Origin: Sinomonas cellulolyticus
Lineage (GTDB): Bacteria; Actinomycetota; Actinomycetes; Actinomycetales; Micrococcaceae
Assembly: GCF_014656475.1 (NCBI RefSeq)
Contig: NZ_BNCM01000010.1
Coordinates: 1-64,000 of the forward strand
Length of the DNA stretch: 64,000 nt
Direction: 5' to 3'
Below the pieces are notes generated by a model. The model worked only from the letters and a program-made list of their open reading frames with translations. It was not told where the DNA came from and did no database searches. Each line of letters begins with the position of its first letter. The stretch's first letter is position 1. This document shows positions 1 through 7,942 of this stretch, one piece after another. A program made the position numbers and the translations under genes.

Positions 1-111
1 CAGCTCGCCCGTCTGCTCGCCGGTGGCCGGATTGAACACCGGCTGCGTCCGCTCCCCGACGCCGTTGGTCTCCTCGCCGTTGAGGTAATGCGGAATGGTC
101 TTGACAGTCAT
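1..111 (-). CDS. mmsA: Methylmalonate-semialdehyde dehydrogenase, N-terminus (cut by window edge)
   Basis: Only the first 37 codons are inside the window; the gene runs off the left edge. The start reads MTVKTIPHYLNGEE and continues into VFNPATGEQTGEL, the usual N-terminus of CoA-acylating (methyl)malonate-semialdehyde dehydrogenases of the aldehyde dehydrogenase superfamily, which oxidise the semialdehydes of valine or inositol breakdown to acyl-CoA. The ATG is preceded by CAGGAG at good spacing. It lies 91 bp downstream of the iron alcohol dehydrogenase gene on the same strand, so the two probably form one operon. The catalytic region is not visible, so a related aldehyde dehydrogenase is possible. 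Confidence 0.7.
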   Translation of the reverse strand, partial: MTVKTIPHYLNGEETNGVGERTQPVFNPATGEQTGEL

Positions 112-202
112 CTCATGAACTCCTGGTGGATCAGTGGTCGGTCGTGCCGGCGTGGGCCGGTCTGCAGGGGGTGGCGACAGGTGCCGGAAGGGTAGGGCGG
201 CC

Positions 203-1363
203 TCAGCCGTAGACCTGGGCGTAGAGGGCCTCGATCTCGGCCGCGATCGGCACGATGGGGTTGTTCCCGGGGGATCCGGAGGCGAGGGCCTGCTCTGCCA
301 TGAGGGGGGTGAGCCGCTCCCAGTCCTCGGCGCTGATGCCACGGGACTTGGGTGTCGGCACCTCGAGGTCCCGGGCGAGTGCCTTGAGCTCGTCAACGAG
401 CGCCTGGGCCGCCGTCGCGTCGTCGTGCTCGCGGGTGGCGACCCCGAGCGCGCGGGCGCAATCGGCGTAGCGGGACTCGGCTCCGGCAATGGAGAACTCC
501 GTCACGGCGGGGAAGAGCATCGCGTTGGCGAGGCCGTGGGCGATGTGGAAGTGGGCTCCGATGGGCCGGCTCATGCCGTGCACGAGGGCCACGCTCGAGT
601 TGGAGAAGGCAATGCCGGCCTGGGTCGCCGCCAGCATCATCGCCTCGCGGGCGGCCCGGTTCCCCCCGTCCTTGTACACCTCGCGGAGGTTCGCCCCGAT
701 AGCGGACATGGCCGAGAGCGCGAAGCCGTCCGAGAAGGGGTTCGCCCGGCGGCTCACGTAGGCCTCGATCGCGTGGGTGAGGGCATCCACCCCGGTATCG
801 GCGCTCAGCCGGGCCGGCATGGAGAGGGTCAGCTCGTAGTCGACGACCGCGGCGATCGGCAGGAACGAGGGCCCCGTGCAGAGCATCTTCTCGTCGGTCC
901 CCGAGTCGCTGATGATCGTGAACTGCGTCGCCTCGGAGCCGGTGCCGGCCGTCGTCGGGACCGCGACGACGGGAAGGGCCGGGCCCGTGTTGTTCCGGGG
1001 CGCCTTGTACTCGCGCATCGGGCCCTCGTTGAGGGAGAGGAAGCCGAGGGCCTTCGCGGTGTCGATCGAGCTTCCGCCGCCGAATCCGACGAGGAGGTCC
1101 GCGCCGTGGTCCTTCACGGCTGCCAGACCGGCTTCCAGGGAGTCGGTGGTGGGATCCGGGACGCACTCGGCGTACAGCCCGACGTCGAGCCCGGCCCCGC
1201 GAAGTGCCTCCAGCGCGGCGTCGACCGTGCCCGAGGACTCCATGAACGGATCCGTCACCACGAGGGGCCGCTGCGCCCCCAGGTCGCGCACCAGGGCGCC
1301 GAGCTCACGGACCGCCTCCGCGCCCACCTTCATGATTCTGGGCAGAGTGATGTCGAACGTCAT
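203..1363 (-). CDS. Iron-containing alcohol dehydrogenase
   Basis: A 386-residue NAD(P)-dependent dehydrogenase of the group III (Fe-ADH) family, the usual full length. The N-terminal Rossmann-like half has the GGGSSIDTAKA phosphate-binding motif and VPTTAGTGSEAT. The C-terminal helical half has the metal site: the Asp and His of DTGVDALTHAIEAY, and two His in HGMSRPIGAHFHIAHGLA. Family members reduce aldehydes or oxidise short alcohols and diols; the substrate cannot be read here. It precedes mmsA in the same direction and is divergent from a LysR regulator, which suggests an inducible catabolic operon feeding a semialdehyde to MmsA. That pathway link is inference. Confidence 0.85.
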   Translation of the reverse strand: MTFDITLPRIMKVGAEAVRELGALVRDLGAQRPLVVTDPFMESSGTVDAALEALRGAGLDVGLYAECVPDPTTDSLEAGLAAVKDHGADLLVGFGGGSSIDTAKALGFLSLNEGPMREYKAPRNNTGPALPVVAVPTTAGTGSEATQFTIISDSGTDEKMLCTGPSFLPIAAVVDYELTLSMPARLSADTGVDALTHAIEAYVSRRANPFSDGFALSAMSAIGANLREVYKDGGNRAAREAMMLAATQAGIAFSNSSVALVHGMSRPIGAHFHIAHGLANAMLFPAVTEFSIAGAESRYADCARALGVATREHDDATAAQALVDELKALARDLEVPTPKSRGISAEDWERLTPLMAEQALASGSPGNNPIVPIAAEIEALYAQVYG

Positions 1364-1473
1364 CGCGATTCCTCCGGCTCGTCCTCGAGGCCCGGCACTC
1401 TTGACCGCACCGGCACGCTTCCCAGTGTGTGTGCAGCAACCACCGAGGGCAAGGAGGATTTCAGCCCAGCCGT

Positions 1474-1487
1474 GTGCATCCGTGCAC
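1474..1487. promoter_or_regulatory. Inverted repeat, candidate LysR operator
   Basis: GTGCA-TCCG-TGCAC is a perfect 5-bp-arm palindrome with the T-n-A symmetry of LysR-type boxes. It lies between the divergent dehydrogenase and LysR genes, just upstream of the regulator's start, which suits autoregulation. It was found by eye only. Confidence 0.4.
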
Positions 1488-1509
1488 GGCGCGCCGTAGG
1501 GTGGCGTTC

Positions 1510-2397
1510 GTGATCCAGGCAGACGATCTCCGCTTCTTCCTCGAAGTCGCGCGCACCGGAAGGCTCGTTGCCGCGGCCAGGGCGCTCGGCGTCGAGCACA
1601 CCACTGTGGGCAGGAGAGTGAGCCAGCTCGAGAGGGCCGCCGGCACGCGCCTGTTCGACCGCACCCCCGGAGGGTGGGAGCTCACCGAAGCGGGGCAGGC
1701 GCTCCTCGTCCACGCCGAGGCCATCGAGTCGTCCCTCCTTGCGGCATCGGAGGAGCTGGGCTCGGCCCGCGGGCGGCTCTCGGGCACCTTGAGGATCGCT
1801 GCTCCGGACGGCTTCGGAGCGTTCGTGCTCTCGCCCGGGCTCGGCCCCCTCCGGACGGACTACCCCGACCTGACAGTCGAGGTCGTCACGGAGACACGCC
1901 TGAGCCTGCTCGCGACCCGGGAGTTCGACATCGGCATTGCGCTCGAGGAACCCACGACGAGAGGAGTGCGGTCCAGGCCCCTCGCGCGGTACGGGCTGAG
2001 CTTCTACGCGAGCCCCGACTACCTCTCCCGACGCGGACGGCCGGCGGGGCTCGCCGACCTCGCCAGCCACCCTATGATCGGCTACGTGGATGCCCTGCTC
2101 GACATCCCGGCCCTGCGGTTCCTCGACGAGGCACTTCCGGGCGTGCGCCCGGCCGTGCAGACCAACAACGTGACCGGCCAGTGGATGGCAGCCATCGCGG
2201 GGCTGGGCATTGCGGTACTGCCGGACTTCATCGCGTCGGAGGACGGCCGGCTGGTCCGCATCCTCGAGGAGAAGACCATGGAGCGGACCTACTGGATAGC
2301 GGTCCCGTCCGAGCATCAGCGGCTCGCGCGGACCAGGGCAGCCGAATCGGCCCTCGTCGAGCTCGTGCGCGCGCACCGGCACCTGCGCGCCGCCTGA
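1510..2397 (+). CDS. LysR-family transcriptional regulator
   Basis: The N-terminal winged helix-turn-helix is clear: DLRFFLEVARTGRLVAAARALGVEHTTVGRRVSQLE. It is followed by a periplasmic-binding-protein-like effector domain, about 295 residues in all. Part of the open frame before residue DLRFF is not conserved-looking, so a GTG at 1510 (or in-frame GTG 1501) is chosen as start. The DLRFFLEV/TTVGRRVSQLE style resembles the LysR subgroup with an AAxALG helix. Its divergent position suggests it controls the dehydrogenase-mmsA operon in response to a substrate or product. Confidence 0.85.
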   Translation: MIQADDLRFFLEVARTGRLVAAARALGVEHTTVGRRVSQLERAAGTRLFDRTPGGWELTEAGQALLVHAEAIESSLLAASEELGSARGRLSGTLRIAAPDGFGAFVLSPGLGPLRTDYPDLTVEVVTETRLSLLATREFDIGIALEEPTTRGVRSRPLARYGLSFYASPDYLSRRGRPAGLADLASHPMIGYVDALLDIPALRFLDEALPGVRPAVQTNNVTGQWMAAIAGLGIAVLPDFIASEDGRLVRILEEKTMERTYWIAVPSEHQRLARTRAAESALVELVRAHRHLRAA

Positions 2398-2414
2398 GTA
2401 CCCGGTCCGATTTC

Positions 2415-2466
2415 CTTGACCCCGCCACCCGCCCTTGCCCGCCACCCGCGCTTGACCCCGCCATCC
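2415..2466. repeat. Degenerate tandem repeat, about 19 bp period
   Basis: Three imperfect copies of CTTGACCCCGCCACCCGC follow the LysR stop codon and precede the promoter side of the next gene. Similar minisatellites recur at other gene ends in this window. Confidence 0.5.
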
Positions 2467-2509
2467 CCCCATGCTGTCCTGAAAGGGACCGTCCGGTGAG
2501 GAGACGACT

Positions 2510-2956
2510 GTGAAGACGACCCGACTTCCGTCCGACGGTGGCGCTGTCTTCGTCCTCGTCGGCGAGCCCGGCGAGGACGCCTTCGGCGTGCTGAGCGAGT
2601 TCGCCAAGGGCAACCAGCTCACCGCCGCCCAGATCACCGGTGTCGGCGCCTTCAGGCGCGCCACGGTCGGCTGGTTCGACCGGGACGCGAAGGACTACCG
2701 GCGCATTCCCGTCGACCAGCAGTGCGAACTGCTCTCCCTGGTCGGCGATATTGCGGCCGCGGACGACGGGCCGCAGGTGCACGCCCACGTGGTCCTCGGC
2801 CTGCCGGACGGAACCACTCGCGGCGGCCACCTCCTCAGCGGCGAGATCTGGCCCACTCTGGAGGTCGTCATCCGCGAGACGCCAGCCGTGCTCCGCAAGA
2901 CGAGCCACCCCGAACTCGGGCTCGCGCTCATCGATCCGCCCCGCACGGACCGGTGA
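2510..2956 (+). CDS. PPC/DUF296 domain protein
   Basis: A single-domain 148-residue protein of the PCC/DUF296 family (plants and prokaryotes conserved domain). Recognisable segments are an early ITGVGAFRRATVGWFD, then DGPQVHAHVVLGLPDG with the paired His characteristic of the trimeric fold, and GGHLLSGEIWPTLEVVI. In plants the domain occurs in AT-hook proteins. Bacterial single-domain members are trimeric, and their function is unknown in most cases. The GTG start is supported by GAGGAG 7 bp upstream. It faces the DUF72 gene tail-to-tail and has no obvious functional partner. Confidence 0.8.
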   Translation: MKTTRLPSDGGAVFVLVGEPGEDAFGVLSEFAKGNQLTAAQITGVGAFRRATVGWFDRDAKDYRRIPVDQQCELLSLVGDIAAADDGPQVHAHVVLGLPDGTTRGGHLLSGEIWPTLEVVIRETPAVLRKTSHPELGLALIDPPRTDR

Positions 2957-2984
2957 CCGGCGAACGCCACGACCGGACCCGCCG

Positions 2985-3710
2985 TCACCCCAGCATCCCG
3001 CGCAGGGTGAGGGCATTGCGCACGGCGTTCCCGCCGCCGTCGTTGTTGAAGTAGGCGAAGACCTCGTGGCCCGCTGCCTCCCACTCCCCGATACGCCCGG
3101 CCCACCAGCCGAGGTCCGCGTCGGAGTACGAGCCCCCGTACAGGTGGTGGTGGTCCGGGCCGTGCAGGCGCACGTAGACATGCGGGGCGGTCGCCTCGAG
3201 GATGCACGGCAGATCCGCCCCGCTCATGACGCAGTAGGCGGACCCGTGGCGCCGGAGGATGTCGAACACCGCAGGGTCGTGCCAGCTGGGATGGCGGAAC
3301 TCCACCGCCGTGCGCATCCACGGCGGCAGGCGGCCGAGGAACCAGTCGAGCCGCGCGTCGTCGCGCGCGTGGCGGGGCGAGAGCTGGACAAGCAGCACGG
3401 CCCGCCGCGCCCCGAGCTCGTGCCAGGAGGCCGCGATCCGCTCCGCCCACGCCTCGGGCGCGTAGAGGCGCTTCGCATGGGTGAGCCCGCGGGGGGCCTT
3501 CACTGAGAGGAGGAAGCCCTCGGGGAGCCGACGGCGCCAGCTGGCAAACGCCGTCGGCCGCGGCCAGCGGTAGAAGCTCGCGTTGAGCTCAGCAGTGGAG
3601 AAGGTGATCGCGTAGATGCCCAGGCGGTCCCACGGCCGGGTGCCCGGCGGGTAGAGGGCATGCTCCCAGTGGTCGTAGCTCCAGCCCGACGTGCCGATGT
3701 GCCAGCCCAT
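2985..3710 (-). CDS. DUF72 family protein (YecE-like)
   Basis: A 241-residue TIM-barrel-like DUF72 protein. It begins HIGTSGWSYDHW, continues with NASFYRWPR and FLLSVKAPRGLTHAKRL, has AVEFRHPSW in the middle and ends with YVRLHG and VFAYFNNDGGGNAVRNAL, all hallmarks of the family. The biochemical role is unestablished; a fold related to endonuclease IV/sugar isomerases has been noted for the family. It is a stand-alone gene convergent with the PPC gene and divergent from the Cys-rich mini-protein. Confidence 0.85.
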   Translation of the reverse strand: MGWHIGTSGWSYDHWEHALYPPGTRPWDRLGIYAITFSTAELNASFYRWPRPTAFASWRRRLPEGFLLSVKAPRGLTHAKRLYAPEAWAERIAASWHELGARRAVLLVQLSPRHARDDARLDWFLGRLPPWMRTAVEFRHPSWHDPAVFDILRRHGSAYCVMSGADLPCILEATAPHVYVRLHGPDHHHLYGGSYSDADLGWWAGRIGEWEAAGHEVFAYFNNDGGGNAVRNALTLRGMLG

Positions 3711-3787
3711 GCGCCCAGCCTAGCCAGAGAGGCCACGGCTCCCGCGCGCCCTGATTGAGCCGCAGCCCCGAGGGGTACCAGTGGGCC

Positions 3788-4024
3788 ATGGCTACGTGTG
3801 ACGTGTGCGGGAACCACTACGACAAGACCTTCCGGCTCATCCAGGGCGAGAAGTCGGGCACGTTCGACAGCTTCGAGTGCGCCATCCACGCCTTCGCGCC
3901 TACCTGCGGGCACTGCGGGTGCAGGATCCTCGGCCACGGCGTCGAGTCGGGCCAGGGCATCTTCTGCTGCGCCCACTGCGCCCAGGCCAGCGGGGTCGAG
4001 GGCCTCGCGGACCGGGCGCAGTAG
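3788..4024 (+). CDS. Small Cys-rich metal-binding protein (metallothionein-like)
   Basis: A 78-residue protein with three Cys-rich knuckles: CDVCGNHYD at the N-terminus, then CGHCGCRILGHG, then FCCAHCAQASG. About nine Cys plus several His would make a zinc- or metal-binding mini-protein. Similar actinobacterial proteins are called prokaryotic metallothionein-like. The ATG at 3788 is chosen because the conserved sequence begins there; an in-frame upstream start exists but adds unlikely residues. Its stop codon directly abuts the GTG of the phosphatase gene, so the two are probably co-translated. Confidence 0.65.
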   Translation: MATCDVCGNHYDKTFRLIQGEKSGTFDSFECAIHAFAPTCGHCGCRILGHGVESGQGIFCCAHCAQASGVEGLADRAQ

Positions 4025-4702
4025 GTGGCGCGCCTGCGGGGCGTGCTGTTCGATGTGGACGGCACGCTCGTCGACTCCACCTACTTCCACACCCTCGCGT
4101 GGTGGCACGGCTTCCGCCGGTTCGGGCACGACGTGCGGATGAACGAAATCCACCGCCGCGTGGGGATGGGCGGCCAGAAGATCGTCGAGCACCTGCTCGG
4201 GCCCGAGCGCGACGCGTCCGAGGACCAGGAGATCCTCGACACGCACGCCGCGGTGTTCTCGACGTTCTGGCCGCATCTGCGGGCGTTCGACGGCGCGCGG
4301 GCCCTCCTCAGGCAGTGCAAGTCCGCCGGGCTCACCGTGGTGCTGGCCTCCTCGGCACGGCAGCAGGACCTCGAGGTGCTGCGTGCGGTGATCGGAGCGG
4401 ACAAGGCGATCGATGCCGCGACGAGCTCAGCGGACGCGAAGGAGTCGAAGCCGGCACCGGACATCCTGATCGCGGCCCTCGAGGCGGGCGGCCTCGACGC
4501 GTCCGAGGTCGTGTTCGTGGGCGACGCCGTGTGGGACGTCGACGCGGCCTCAGCGATCGGGATACCGACCGTGGGGCTCGCCTCCGGCGGATACAGCGCG
4601 GCCGAACTCGAGGACGCCGGTGCCGTCGAGGTCTTCCCGGCCCCCCGCGAACTGCTGGACAAGTTTGCGAGCAGCGAGATCGGTCGCCGGCTGGGCGGGT
4701 AG
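4025..4702 (+). CDS. HAD-superfamily phosphatase (beta-phosphoglucomutase-like)
   Basis: A 225-residue haloacid-dehalogenase-type hydrolase. The nucleophile motif FDVDGTLVDS is near residue 10, the helical cap follows (HRRVGMGG), then VLASSA (motif II), KPAPDI with the motif III Lys, and VFVGDAVWDVDAA with the motif IV acidic pair. Subclass I cap proteins of this size are phosphoglycolate phosphatase or beta-phosphoglucomutase-like; the substrate is unknown. The GTG start immediately follows the TAG of the Cys-rich gene. Confidence 0.85.
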   Translation: MARLRGVLFDVDGTLVDSTYFHTLAWWHGFRRFGHDVRMNEIHRRVGMGGQKIVEHLLGPERDASEDQEILDTHAAVFSTFWPHLRAFDGARALLRQCKSAGLTVVLASSARQQDLEVLRAVIGADKAIDAATSSADAKESKPAPDILIAALEAGGLDASEVVFVGDAVWDVDAASAIGIPTVGLASGGYSAAELEDAGAVEVFPAPRELLDKFASSEIGRRLGG

Positions 4703-4789
4703 GCGGCCGCTTGAGCCGCTGTGGGCCGAACGCATTGCCCGCAGGTCGGGTCATCGCTCCCTCCCGCCCCGGCGTGTGAGGATGGGGCC

Positions 4790-5722
4790 ATGCCGGACCG
4801 CCTCATGCTGCTGGACACCGCGTCTCTGTACTTCCGCGCCTTCCATGGCCTGCCGGAGACCATCCGCCGTGCAGACGGCACCCCGGTGAACGCGGTGCGG
4901 GGCCTTCTGGACATGATCGCGCGCCTCACAAAGGACTTCCGGCCGACGCACCTGATCGCCTGCTGGGACGACAACTGGCGCCCGCAGTGGCGCGTTGAGC
5001 TTCTGCCGAGCTACAAGGCCCACCGGGTCGAACGGCGCGTGGCCGGCGGTCCGGACGTCGAGGCTGTCCCGCCGGGGCTCGTGGCGCAGGTGCCGCTCAT
5101 CCGGCAGGTGCTCGCCCTCGCGGGGATCGCGACCGTGGGGGTGGCGGACCACGAGGCCGACGACGTCATCGGCACCTACGCGAGCCACGCGGACCTGCCC
5201 GTGGACGTGGTGACCGGGGACCGGGACCTGTTCCAGCTGGTCAGCGATGCCCGGGGCGTGCGCGTCATCTATACCGCCCGCGGCATGAAGAACCTCGAGA
5301 TCGTGACCGACTCGGTCGTGGTGGCCAAGTACCGGGTCCTCCCGGAGCAGTACGCGGACTACGCGACGCTGCGCGGAGACGCCTCCGACGGCCTGCCGGG
5401 GGTTGCGGGAATCGGCGAGAAGTCGGCGGCGACGCTGCTCGCCGAGTACGGAACCCTCGAGGGCCTCCTCGAGGCCGCAGCCTCGCCCGACGGCGGCCCC
5501 ACGAGAGCCGTCCGCGCCAAGCTGGCCGCGGCCGCCGAATACCTCGCCGCCGCGCCGGCCGTGGTGAACGTGGCGCGGGATCTCGAGGTGCCGAGCCTCG
5601 CCGAGGCGGGGGCGAGGCTCAGCGCGCCCGACGCCCACTCCCGCCTCGAGCTCGAACGCCTCTCCACGGAGTGGAACCTCGGCGGCTCAGTCACGCGGCT
5701 CCTCGCCGCGCTCGGCGACTGA
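4790..5722 (+). CDS. Stand-alone 5'-3' exonuclease (FEN/PolA N-domain family)
   Basis: A 310-residue protein matching the 5'-nuclease domain of DNA polymerase I but without polymerase. Visible motifs are LLDTASLYFRAFHG, the acidic metal-site segments ACWDDNWRPQWR and ADDVIGTYA, TGDRDLFQLV, and the helix-hairpin-helix DASDGLPGVAGIGEKSA. Such free-standing actinobacterial exonucleases process flap or RNA-primer ends in replication and repair. The start ATG at 4790 matches the family N-terminus MPDRLMLLDT; the longer frame upstream is not conserved-looking. It is a single gene with its own leader. Confidence 0.9.
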   Translation: MPDRLMLLDTASLYFRAFHGLPETIRRADGTPVNAVRGLLDMIARLTKDFRPTHLIACWDDNWRPQWRVELLPSYKAHRVERRVAGGPDVEAVPPGLVAQVPLIRQVLALAGIATVGVADHEADDVIGTYASHADLPVDVVTGDRDLFQLVSDARGVRVIYTARGMKNLEIVTDSVVVAKYRVLPEQYADYATLRGDASDGLPGVAGIGEKSAATLLAEYGTLEGLLEAAASPDGGPTRAVRAKLAAAAEYLAAAPAVVNVARDLEVPSLAEAGARLSAPDAHSRLELERLSTEWNLGGSVTRLLAALGD

Positions 5723-5746
5723 CGGGCGCCGGGACCCGACCCTCCC

Positions 5747-5773
5747 GCCTGACCCTCATGGGGCCTGACCCTC
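5747..5773. repeat. Short direct repeat, 11 bp twice
   Basis: GCCTGACCCTC occurs at 5747 and 5763 (16-bp period) in the spacer between the convergent exonuclease and flavin reductase genes. It belongs to the pattern of intergenic mini-repeats in this window. Confidence 0.45.
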
Positions 5774-5796
5774 CGGCCTGCCTGTCGCCCTGGGAA

Positions 5797-6357
5797 TCAG
5801 AGGATGCGGGAATGCTCGCCCAGGGCGTGGAACGCCCTGTCGTGGTAGACGAGCGGTGCGCCGGGCGCGCGCGGCGACTGCGCGGCGTCGGGCGTGAGGA
5901 TCTCCAGCACCGTGCCGGCCAGCATCACCGACGGGCCCACCGGCATGCGGTGATCGATCGAGCAGCGCAGCGCCCACGGTGCCGCACGCAGCCACGGCTC
6001 GCCGGTGAGCAGTGTCTCCCAGTCCATCGCTGACGTGAACCGCTCCGAACCTGGGGTGGCGAACATGCGGACGAGCCCGATCTGGTCGGCGTCGACGAGG
6101 TGCACCACCACGGTCAGCGCCTCGGCGATGTGCACGGCGGAGCGGCCGCCGGAGACGGAGAACGCGAGCGTCGGCGGGTCCGCGGCGACGGACGCGACCG
6201 ACGAGGCCGTAAGTCCGACCGGCCCCTCGGGGCTTGCCGCCGTGACGATCGAGACGCCCGAGGGGTGGTCGCGGAACGCGGCCCGGAAGAGCGCGGACTC
6301 CGCGAGTGCGGTGGGAGTGCGGGGCGGGCCCGCCGGCGAGGACGTCATACCAGTCAC
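5797..6357 (-). CDS. Flavin reductase family protein (FMN-binding)
   Basis: A 186-residue protein of the HpaC/flavin-reductase-like FMN-binding fold. FRDHPSGVSIVTAASPEGPVGLTASSVASVAADPP is the family's flavin-binding segment, followed by LAFSVSGGRSAVHIAEA and VHLVDADQ. Members reduce FMN or FAD with NAD(P)H for partner monooxygenases, or act alone. No monooxygenase gene is next to it. It is leftward, with RNase Z starting transcription farther upstream on the same strand. Confidence 0.8.
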   Translation of the reverse strand: MTGMTSSPAGPPRTPTALAESALFRAAFRDHPSGVSIVTAASPEGPVGLTASSVASVAADPPTLAFSVSGGRSAVHIAEALTVVVHLVDADQIGLVRMFATPGSERFTSAMDWETLLTGEPWLRAAPWALRCSIDHRMPVGPSVMLAGTVLEILTPDAAQSPRAPGAPLVYHDRAFHALGEHSRIL

Positions 6358-6382
6358 GCTAAGACCTCAACAACGGTTGAGG

Positions 6383-7288
6383 TCAAGCTGGGGCGGGCAG
6401 CCTCAGGCCTCGCCGCTTGGGGAGACGGAAGCGGTCGCCGTCATTCGCCGCGCGCACGACGGCGCTCCGCGCCCGCCGCTGCGCCTCCGCTTCCAGCCCG
6501 GCCACGTCAGGATAGCGGGCCGAGAAGTGGGTGATCACGAGGCTCCCCGCGCCCGCGTCCCCGGCGATCGCACCCGCCTGGCCCGCCGTGAGATGGAGGT
6601 ACTGCTCGGCGAGGGCGGCGTCGTCGTCGGCAAAGGTGGACTCCGCCACGAGCAGGTCCGCGCGCTCGGCGAGCGCCTCGGCGCCGTCGCACACCGCCGT
6701 GTCCATCACGAACGCGAAGCGCTGGCCCGGGCGCGGCACGCTCACATCCTCGAGGGACACCCGGCCGAGGCGGCCCTCCCGCTGGAGCCTGCCCACCTCG
6801 GGGCCGGAGATGCCCGCCGCGGCCAGCAGCTCGGGAACGAGGCTCCGTCCGTCCGGCTCGGTGAGGCGGTAGCCGAATGCGTCGATCCGGTGGCGCAGCG
6901 GCCGCACCTCGAGGTCCTCCGCGACGGGTCCCGCGGCACCGTGCGGATGCAGGCGCAGATCCACACCCGGCGTGGAGATGGCCACGAGGGCCCGGACCAT
7001 CGGCTCCCCCGAGGCGGGATAGTGCAGGTGCACGGGATGCTCGACCCGGTCCAGGGCCATGCGGGAGAGGACGCCCGGGAGGCCGTAGCAGTGGTCGCCG
7101 TGGACATGGGTCAGGCAGATCCGGCTCACCCGGGTGGCGGCCACGCCGGCATGGATCATCTGCCGCTGGGTTCCCTCGCCCGGGTCGAACAGGATCCCCT
7201 CGCCGTCCCAGAGCAGGAGGTACCCGTTCTGGTTGCGGGTCCGCGTGGGCACCTGCGAGGCCGTGCCGAGGACCACGAGTTCACGCAT
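6383..7288 (-). CDS. rnz: Ribonuclease Z
   Basis: A 301-residue metallo-beta-lactamase-fold endonuclease that trims the 3' end of tRNA precursors. Residues 61-66 form the metal motif HVHGDH. The N-terminus MRELVVLGTASQVPTRTRNQNGYLL is the standard RNase Z start, and FDPGEGTQRQ and the later LLVAESTFADDDA and ITHFSARY supply the remaining ligands. The length is normal for the short form. Its start lies 11 bp from the marR stop, so it may be read through from the carotenoid operon as well as from its own promoter. Confidence 0.92.
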   Translation of the reverse strand: MRELVVLGTASQVPTRTRNQNGYLLLWDGEGILFDPGEGTQRQMIHAGVAATRVSRICLTHVHGDHCYGLPGVLSRMALDRVEHPVHLHYPASGEPMVRALVAISTPGVDLRLHPHGAAGPVAEDLEVRPLRHRIDAFGYRLTEPDGRSLVPELLAAAGISGPEVGRLQREGRLGRVSLEDVSVPRPGQRFAFVMDTAVCDGAEALAERADLLVAESTFADDDAALAEQYLHLTAGQAGAIAGDAGAGSLVITHFSARYPDVAGLEAEAQRRARSAVVRAANDGDRFRLPKRRGLRLPAPA

Positions 7289-7299
7289 GCGTGCCGGGG

Positions 7300-7941
7300 C
7301 TACTCGTCGGTTGTCCCGCGGCCGGACGGCGGGGAGGGAGCCGTCTCGGGCCGGCCCACCTCGGCCCTGGCCTCGACGATGGCGTCGCTCAGCCGCTGCA
7401 TGAGCCCCGCGACGAGCTCGAGCTGCTCCGGGGTGTAGTCGGCGAGGATCGGCAGCATGTGGCGGACCATGGGGTCGAACATCTCGCGGCCGGTCTCCCG
7501 CGCGCTGGGCGTGGAGCTGAGCTCGATCTGCCGGCGGTCCTCCCGGGAGTGCCTACGCTCGAGGTGTCCGGAGGCCTCGAGCCGGTCGATGACCGAGGTC
7601 ATGGCGGCGGAACTGAGGACGAGCCGCTCGCGGAGCGCCCCGGGGGTGGTGACCGTACCGGCCCGCTCGGCCTCCACGACCGCGTTGATGGCGTGGATGT
7701 CGTTGCGGGCCATGCCGTGCCGTCGGCGCACGGTCTCGGCATAGCGGTCGGCCTCGTTGGTGAACCGCTGCAGGAGGAAGAGGAGCTGGAAGCCCGGTTC
7801 GCCGCGCAGCTCGTCCCGGCCCTCGGGCGCCTCGGCAGCCGGGTCGAACCGGACCCCGTCATGGCTCCACGCGACGTCCGCGGGCCCAACGAGAGCCGGG
7901 TTCTTGGCAGTCGGGTGGGTCTTGCGTTGCATCCTGGGCAT
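7300..7941 (-). CDS. MarR-family transcriptional regulator at the end of the crt operon
   Basis: A 213-residue winged-helix regulator. The MarR core is visible as HAINAVVEAERAGTVTTPGALRERLVLSSAAMTSVIDRLEASGHLERRHSREDRRQIEL, with an N-terminal extension of about 60 residues and a C-terminal dimerisation helix. The ATG at 7941 lies 1 bp after the photolyase stop; an ATG at 7932 is also possible. In Corynebacterium a MarR-type protein (CrtR) represses the same kind of carotenoid operon, so this gene is the likely autoregulator, probably acting at the palindrome 14874-14888. That assignment is by analogy. Confidence 0.8.
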   Translation of the reverse strand: MPRMQRKTHPTAKNPALVGPADVAWSHDGVRFDPAAEAPEGRDELRGEPGFQLLFLLQRFTNEADRYAETVRRRHGMARNDIHAINAVVEAERAGTVTTPGALRERLVLSSAAMTSVIDRLEASGHLERRHSREDRRQIELSSTPSARETGREMFDPMVRHMLPILADYTPEQLELVAGLMQRLSDAIVEARAEVGRPETAPSPPSGRGTTDE

Positions 7942-7942
7942 T

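Noticed and set aside
134..1513. Long rightward frame opposite the iron alcohol dehydrogenase
   Set aside because: Composition is low-complexity Gly/Arg and the opposite strand encodes a clear enzyme.
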